Source: Mariannaea sp. PMI_226
Taxonomy: Eukaryota; Ascomycota; Sordariomycetes; Hypocreales; Nectriaceae
Assembly (NCBI GenBank): GCA_024336345.1
Contig: JANFOG010000001.1
Location: 4,588,001-4,652,000, forward strand
Reading direction: 5' to 3'
Length of the DNA: 64,000 nt
This document shows, piece after piece, positions 57,173 to 64,000 of the stretch (position 1 is its first letter; each line of letters begins with the position of its first letter). A program made the position numbers and the translations under genes. The notes below the pieces were generated by a model. It was not told the DNA's origin. It did not search any database and was given only the letters and a program-made list of their open reading frames with translations.

Positions 57173-58167
57173 GATACTTTTCCATGGTTATGGTGATTAT
57201 AACTGGAAAGAAGAAATCTCGTGTTCTGAGTTAGGCAAAGCATCGTATATATGAGCCAGTACGGACGTGTCGATTCAAATGATATGATAAAACAGACAAG
57301 CCAGGATTAGTGCGCGGCATGTCATAAGACGCTATCCACCGTATACCGAGACATATATGTCGAGTTAAGGATAGCCAAATCTGACGGGAGGCGGAGAAAA
57401 TTTGCAATGTAGTATTGAGTGCGTGACTGTGATGGTTGGCACGGGATGGTGTACATCATCAGGTGCGTCGAGTCTCATGACACTATCTACCATCAAAATA
57501 AATTCCGCGACTTTAAATAAAATCGCCGAAGTAGATCGACCTAGAGTCTAATAGGAACAGACTGCATTATGTATACATAATATTAGATTAATCTCGTCTG
57601 CGTCATAAAAAAATGAAGCTGGCATGGGACAATTTGACGGGTCATGCCAGCACCGCCACCAGTTGAGTGTTGGGTATACAGAAATGCCAACGTGAGCACC
57701 ATGGATATCGTAAGAAGAAATATATGATACAGAGAGCTTTACAGAAATCTGTAGTGTTGGAAGAAAGTAGACTAAAAGTAAGAAACTTCCATGTGATACC
57801 TATGCCTCATACCATGCCATGATGTAAATTGTGTCAGTAACCAGAGTCACCTACCCTGGACCATATAACGTTATCAAGCTAACCCAGGATGGTCTATCAG
57901 AAAGCAATAGCGGATATAATTTCATGAATTTGATCGACGCAATAAATTAGAAAAGTTGTCAACAAACCAGACATAAGGCATATAAATGCACATCGATTCT
58001 AGTAAATAGACATTGAGCTGACGTTATCGCGAAAGGCTGGGTACTCTTTTCTCTTTTGGTAATTTCCTTCGTGTAGTGAAATTCACCATCCCCAATTCAT
58101 ATTATACCACATCAAAGCTTTCTAAGATCTTTGAATTCGCATGTTCTATATGGTGGTCTTCTCTATT
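57173..58167. other. 1.0 kb intergenic region
   Basis: This is the promoter of the membrane-protein gene and the 3' region of the amino-acid permease. It is AT-rich at about 57500-58140. No gene was seen. Confidence 0.55.
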
Positions 58168-60008
58168 CTAGTATTGACTCTCTGCAACAGCTCGTTGTTG
58201 AGATACCTGGGACTGCTCAAACACCTCGCGGAGTGGAATCTCATCCAGTGACACAAACTTGGTCTTCTTCATAAATTTCCATATCAAAAACGCCGTTATC
58301 ACCAGAGGAATATCCCTAGGAAATGGTTAGTGAGCCCGTCACGAAGATCTGAAATTTAAACCCCTGATGGGAAAACTCACAAATATGACGAAACGAAACT
58401 GCTAGGATCCCAATTGCCCTTTGTAAATACTGTAAAGCCTCCAGTGAAGAGTATCAGAATGCACATGAATAGCGCAATATACGAGCTGTGCACTGAAGTG
58501 ATAAAGTCAGCATTACCAGTTCAACTTTACCCCGGGTAAATATTTCACTTACGGGTCCACGAATTTGACCAGGGAAGCTTTGAAACTGGGATCCCTTGCC
58601 TCTTCATTGCAAGTCTCAACCGAATGTGATTGAATAATATAGATGCCCACGACACCAAGACGCCCGCAGCTGTCAAGTCAACAAGCCACCAGAAGACAGT
58701 CATGGCACCGTTTGAAAGACTCATGAAGCTGAGGAACATGAATACGGTGTAGAGCAGAACACACATGTAAGGTACCCCCCACGAGGTAGTTCGCAGAAAG
58801 ATCTGAGGAGCCTGTTTCTTGAGGGCGAGGCCGTACAGGACACGGGTTCCAGCGAGCAAGCTCTGATTTGATGATGACCAAGCAGAAGTGATCACAACAG
58901 CATTGACGACTGATGGGATCGCAGGGAGTCCAGCTGCTGAAGCAGCAATAACAAAAGGACTCTGTGCAGCAGTGTCGGAGCCGGTCAGGCGGTCATCATT
59001 GCTAGCTACTAGCATCCCGACAATCAAGATGGCAAGAATGTAAAAGATTACAATCCGAATAAAGACATTCCTGCAAGCCTTGGGAATAGCCTTCTGCGGG
59101 TTCTTCGTTTCAGCGGCCGCCATTGCCAGAGATTCCACGCCCGCGAATGAGAAGACTGCGCTGGTCATGACGCTCCAGTATCCAAGGAAGCGACCCCAGT
59201 TGCCGGTTGCAATGTATTCTACCCATGGTCCAGGGTTGTTCCAGTACCTGAATCCAATTCGGGGCGTTCCCGGAACTCCGCCGAGGTCGATTACTAGACC
59301 AAGAATGATCAGGAAGACAACGAGCAGGATCTTGAGTGAGGCGAAGAAGAACTCAACCTCTCCAAAAACCCGGACGAAGGAGATGCCAACAGCCACAGTA
59401 AGGACTATAAAGACGATGATGAAGACTGAGGGGTTTAGATCCGTCCAAAACTCGAAAAGGACGCAGATGGCAGTGATCTCGGAGGGTATTGACAAGAGGT
59501 TACCATACACAAGGTTCCAGCCGATAGCGAAGCCCCAAGCGGGATCGACGAGGAGCTCAGCGTGTCGCACAAAGGCGCCAGTAACTGGAAGCAGAGCAGC
59601 AACCTCACCGAGGGCAAACTGCACCGCACACACAATCAGACCAATAGTTGCATAACCGAGAAGTGCACCAGCAGGGCCACCGGTTTGCACAGCGCCGCCG
59701 AGTCCAAGGAATAATCCAGTACCAATCGCGCCAGCAATACCAAGCATGGATAGATGTCGCTCAGCGAGACCACGCTTCAAGTCTCGCTGCTCGGCGGCCG
59801 TGACGACATCGCCGACTGCGCCCTGATCTTGATCCCGATCCCAATCCCCGTGCGGCAAAGACTCGACCGCCGGGCTCGCAGCCGATTCCACATCCAAACC
59901 CATATCGTCGTCGTCGTCGCCTTTGTAGGATCCTTGGTTATCAACAAATTTCAACAGAGGTGACCTGAGGTCTGCGAGTCCTCGAGGCCTGTGCCTCCCG
60001 CCACTCAT
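58168..60008 (-). CDS. amino-acid permease, APC superfamily (3 exons, 571 aa)
   Basis: Exons are 60008-58553, 58492-58381 and 58315-58168. This is a plasma-membrane amino-acid/proton symporter of the fungal YAT type. The cytosolic N-terminus (about 80 residues) is acidic (GDDDDDMGLDVES). The family signature follows: RGLAERHLSMLGIAGAIGTGLFLGLG at helix 1, then ALGEVAALLPVTGAFVRHA, GWNLVYGNLLSIPSEITA, FSFAGVESLAMAAAETKNPQKAIPKA and SSSNQSLLAGTRVLYGLA. The C-terminus from exons 2 and 3 completes the final helices and a cytosolic tail ending ESQY. The total length is normal for the family. Substrate specificity cannot be read from the sequence. Confidence 0.93.
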
Positions 60009-61030
60009 AACTGGTTCCTTTTTATGATTTTACGTGTGGCAGCATGGCCTGTTTACTGGGAAGCGCGATGGCCGGCCAGTCCTCGGGCTTGTCCGTTATT
60101 GAGTCTGGTGGTCTACGAAAAAAATGCTTAGTGCCTGCTTGTTCGGGACAATAGCCTTGTCGCAATAGGTGTATTGAATGATGTAAGAGGGAATTACCCT
60201 GCTGGACAATATTGGGCTATATCGTCTTAGTAACAGATAGCTCCATCTTTGATGTAACTTACCAACTTTGGAAAATATCTGGGCAGATTATGCAGAATGA
60301 CCTCGGCAGTTTACAGTGGCGTTATTCCCACAATGTTCAACAGGGCTACAAGGTCGACTTTGGAAAAATTGAAGGGATACAACGAAGCTGCATTGTGATA
60401 GAGGAATGAAATGGCCAGGGGCTGGGAACGGGAGGGGTACGGGAGTGGGATGAGAGACATTGTGGGTGGGGAAGCACGCCGTGATACTGAAAAACACATT
60501 ATTGCCACTTCATTAACCATTCAAGCCCTGTCCAAAAACCTAAGACACGCAAATGAATTTAAATTGTTGTAGGAGCTCCGAAACTGTTTAATTTAATAAT
60601 ATAATAATACCACTAAAGCGGTGGTAAGAGAAGCTGCCCTGTCTCTATGAGACTGATAGCTCACGCTTAGCGATGGCAACCCCTTTCCCAAGTATGGAGG
60701 ATTGATGAGGATTTTAGGAGGCGTGTAAGCATATTTGACGGAGCAGCGACTAACCCAATAATCCGATTTTGACAAGTAATACGAGGAATATAGAGATCCA
60801 TCGACTTGGCACAAATTACATAGGTAGTTCAAGAATCCCGAATGTCCCCTCTTGGCAACTACTCGTCTGCGCACCAATGAGAGCTGTACTACCCGGGAGC
60901 TAGATGATGACTAAGCACTCGATGGGAACAGGTCGCCAATATGATGATGCGTGTACTGTGACAAGCTCCCCCCCAAGCTCCATGGACCATCAAGCGTGAA
61001 GCCGCAGCATCGCCCCCTCCACCCTTGACA
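60009..61030. other. 1.0 kb divergent promoter region
   Basis: This is the shared upstream region of the amino-acid permease (minus) and EMC1 (plus). A CCAAT sequence lies near 60753. No gene was seen. Confidence 0.55.
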
Positions 61031-63889
61031 ATGCGGTTCTCACTACAACCGTTGCTTCTCCTGGGGCTCTCATCACTGGGAGCTGCCGTATTCCAGGACG
61101 AAGTCGGCCAGATCGATTTCCATCATGCCCTAATCGGCCTTCCCCAATCCGAAACCACCTTCTTCCACCGTCCTCGAAAGGCCGACAAGGCCAGCCTCCT
61201 GTACACCCTCAGCGACGTAGGCATCCTTGGTGCCGTAAACCCCAGCAATGGTGCGCTCGTTTGGCGCCAGCAGATCGCAGACGACATCACCAATGGCGGG
61301 GGATTCTTGCGCGCACCTGAAGGCGAGCACTGGGTTGCCGCTGCATACGGATCGCGAGTCCACGCCTGGGATGCCCTGACGGGCCGAAATGTTTGGCAGA
61401 GCGAGTTCAAGGGGGAGGTGAAGGATCTAGAGATCTTGGAGCTTACTGAGAAAGAGAGAAAGGACGTCCTCGTGCTCTTCGACGAAAACGGAACGACTGT
61501 TGTACGACGCATCCATGGTATACTGGGACAAGTCATTTGGGAGTTTCGCGAAACTGCAAAGAACGTTCCTCTTCAGGTATCGACAGATATTGCCAAGGTT
61601 TACGTTGTCAGCCTTCACGGTTCTCCTGCCTCCTATAGCCTCAAGGTTACGGCCCTCGATACCGCGGCGGGAACTCGTCTCGATGATATCTCCATTGGCA
61701 CCAAGGGCGATGTCCATGGTCCCAAGGACGTCATGTTCGTTGGAGGCAACTCAGCCGCGCCCATCCTAGCATGGACCGACAGCGCTCTTACCAAGCTGAA
61801 GATTAATGTCCTCGGCACCAAGTCGACCCAGGAACTTAAGCTCCCAATCGACGCCACCTCAGTTGACATTCATGCCCCTCATCTTACCCAGTCTCTACCT
61901 CACTTCCTGGTCCATACCCGCACGAAGCAGGGAAACAAGGTGGAAGTCTACCATACAAACCTGAAGAACGGCCATATTTCCCAAGCCTATGAACTTCCTC
62001 ACTTGTCTGGGCCCGGCGCCATCTCCACCAGTTCTGACGGCGCCAATGTTTACTTTACTCGGATTACTGAGGATGAGATTCTCATCGTCTCCTCTGAGTC
62101 CCATGGAGTCCTTGCTCGCTGGCCTTTCAAGCCAACCGAAGAGGTCGCGCCACTCCATGCTGTTGCCGAGGTAATTAAGAAGCCTTCCGGTGAGGGTTTC
62201 GCTGTCCGAGCCGCGGTCACGACCAAGTCCCACGACTGGGCACTGGTTCGCAATGGCGAAGTGGACTGGAAGCGTACTGAGGGTTTGACTGCTGCTGTCG
62301 CTGCTGTCTGGGCGGAGATTCCCACCAGCGAGAACTTGGCCAAGGTCCTGGAGCAGGAGGCTCACACCAACCCTGTCGAAGCCTACATTCACCGTGTCAA
62401 GCGCCACATCAATGACCTCCAATACCTACCCGACTATCTTGCCTCTATCCCAGAAAGGTTTATGAGCAGCCTGAGAGGAACGACTACAAACAAGAATGAG
62501 GAGCTTCACCGTGATACTTTCGGTTTCAACAAGATTATTGTGCTCGTTACTCGACGCGGTCGCATGTACGGTCTCAACACTGGAAACGACGGCGCTGTGA
62601 TTTGGTCCAAGACAGTCCTTCCTCAAGCTCCTGGTGAGACTCTGGATGTGAAGGGAATTTACGCCAAGGATGAGGGAGTTGTGACTGTACGTGGTTCCAA
62701 GGGTGAATATGTTGCGGTCAAGAGCGACTCTGGAGATATTGTTGAGGTGATGCCTCCTGGATCGTTGCCGGACGTCTCCAGCACTGTTGTAGTTGACAGC
62801 GCCTCTGGAAAGTGGCTTCTGCCTCTTGGAGCTAACGGCAATGCCGGTGACATCCCCGCTGGTTGGGCTCCTGAGCAGACCATCGTGGTTCGTGGTGAGG
62901 GAGAAGTTATTCGAGGAATCAAGTTTGTCAACAAGGACACCAAGGCTGTTGAGCAAGAGATCTGGCAGCTGCAGCTTTTGCCTGGCCAAAAGATTGTGAC
63001 CGTTGCCAAACACGCTCCCCATGACCCTGTTGCGTCGATTGGTCGTGTCCTGGCAGATCGACGTGTGAGCTACAAGTACCTGAACGCCAACACCATTGTG
63101 GTTGCTTCAACCAATGAGGCCGATTCGTCTCTCCTAGTGCAACTGGTTGACACCATCTCTGGCCAGATCCTCGTATCGCAATCCTACACTGGTGTCGACT
63201 CGAGCAAGGCCATCTCCTGTGCCATCTCCGAGAACTGGTACGCTTGCACCTTCTTTGGTGACTATCACTCAAATGATGGCACCAACCGAGCCATTAAGGG
63301 CTACCAAGTTGTGGTTTCCGACCTGTACGAGTCTCCCTCGCCCAACGACCGTGGCCCTCTTGGTGACGCCGCCAACTTTTCTTCCCTGAACCCTGTGGAT
63401 ACTCCCACCGGACCTCCCCTCCCTTGGGTTGATTCACAGGCCTATGTCCTCTCTCAGCCGTTCACCACCTTATCGGTTTCGGTGACCCGACAGGGAGTGA
63501 GCAACAGATATCTTCTGGGCTACCTTCCCGACGCTCACGCGGTGCTCGGCCTCGCGCGCCAGATTCTTGATCCTCGACGACCCGTTGGCCGAGACTCGAC
63601 CAATGAGGAAAAGGAAGCCGAGGGTCTCATGCAATATGCTCCAGCTATTGAAATTGACCCTCGGGCAATTGTGTCTCACCAGCGCAACGTTCTAGGCGTG
63701 CAGGGCATTGTGGCAACACCAGCCATCGTTGAAAGCACTAGCCTGATGGTGGCCTATGGTGTGGATGTGTTCGGTACTAGGGTTGCACCCAGCGGCGTGT
63801 TCGATATTCTTGGAAACGGCTTCAACAAGGTGACGCTCGTGTTGACAGTAGTGGCTTTGCTTGGCGGTGTGATGTTTCTCTCGCCTATG
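61031..63889 (+). CDS. EMC1: ER membrane complex subunit 1, EMC1 (3' partial; first exon, 953 codons)
   Basis: Translation starts at ATG 61031 (MRFSLQPLLLLGLSSLGAAVF, a signal peptide). EMC1 is the large lumenal/membrane subunit of the ER membrane complex, which inserts and chaperones membrane proteins. A PQQ-like beta-propeller fills the N-terminal half (LYTLSDVGILGAVNPSNGALVWRQQI, RVHAWDALTGRNVWQSEFKG, GQVIWEFR). The C-terminal DUF1620 region follows (DRRVSYKYLNANTIVVAS, VDTISGQILVSQSYTGVDS, YLPDAHAVLGLARQILDPRRP). The exon ends in the membrane helix (LVLTVVALLGGVMFLSPM) at a GTAAGT donor at 63890. A short last exon encoding the cytosolic tail should lie just beyond the window, as no convincing acceptor occurs before 64000. 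Confidence 0.93.
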
Positions 63890-64000
63890 GTAAGTCCTTG
63901 AACCACTTACTTTGTCATTACCCCTCCTGTTTTTTTTCGCCCCCCCTACGCTTCCGTCTTTCGCGTATGCAACTGAAGCTAACGTCCGTGTTCCCCTCTA
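63890..64000 (+). other. EMC1 intron (incomplete in the window)
   Basis: This starts GTAAGTCC and contains a pyrimidine-rich tract and a GCTAAC branch-point-like element near 63978. The acceptor is presumably just past the window end. Confidence 0.6.

Overview
The window is nuclear DNA of a filamentous ascomycete, most likely a sordariomycete (Hypocreales-like). Genes carry short 45-190 nt GT-AG introns, 5' leaders are pyrimidine-rich, intergenic gaps are long, and the gene families are typical of Pezizomycotina (Zn2Cys6 and C2H2 regulators with fungal-specific domains, a 2EXR protein, a GPI-anchored GH17 glucanase, an MFS alpha-glucoside-type permease). The species cannot be fixed from sequence reading alone. 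I support 20 protein-coding genes, one of them cut by the right edge and one interrupted by an in-frame stop, plus one intron-bearing tRNA-Lys(CTT). No CRISPR array, intact transposon, rRNA cluster or obvious secondary-metabolite cluster is visible.

Layout. 0-9 kb: tRNA-Lys; a type I metacaspase (minus) and a WW-domain/glycine-zipper protein (plus) that diverge from a shared 2.3 kb upstream region; a LURP-one/Tubby-like protein. 10-16 kb: a GPI-anchored beta-glucanase and an MFS sugar permease with a cluster of CreA-type sites upstream. 19-37 kb: regulator-rich, with an F-box-like ORF containing an in-frame TAG, a 787-aa Zn2Cys6 regulator, a small secreted Cys-rich protein, a 1009-aa C2H2 plus fungal-regulatory-domain factor, a 2EXR protein and a Upc2-like C6 factor. 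37-46 kb: CLN3/Btn1, a type II membrane glycosyltransferase-like protein and a large disordered protein of unknown function. 48-56 kb: housekeeping genes, with Ipi3 (60S ribosome assembly), Isd11 (mitochondrial Fe-S assembly; a 100-aa four-exon gene) and an acidic nuclear-type protein. 56-64 kb: a multi-pass membrane protein, an amino-acid permease and EMC1 (3' truncated).

The genes do not form one pathway. They look like an ordinary chromosomal mix in which neighbours share divergent or convergent intergenic regions. Exon boundaries were set by matching donor and acceptor sites to reading-frame continuity and family motifs, and every multi-exon model below sums to a whole number of codons. 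The best leads are a cryptic exon-like duplication inside the Isd11 intron, the in-frame stop in the F-box-like gene, two dispersed short palindromic sequence families, and the CreA-site cluster. I did not find convincing evidence of an entirely new multi-gene system.
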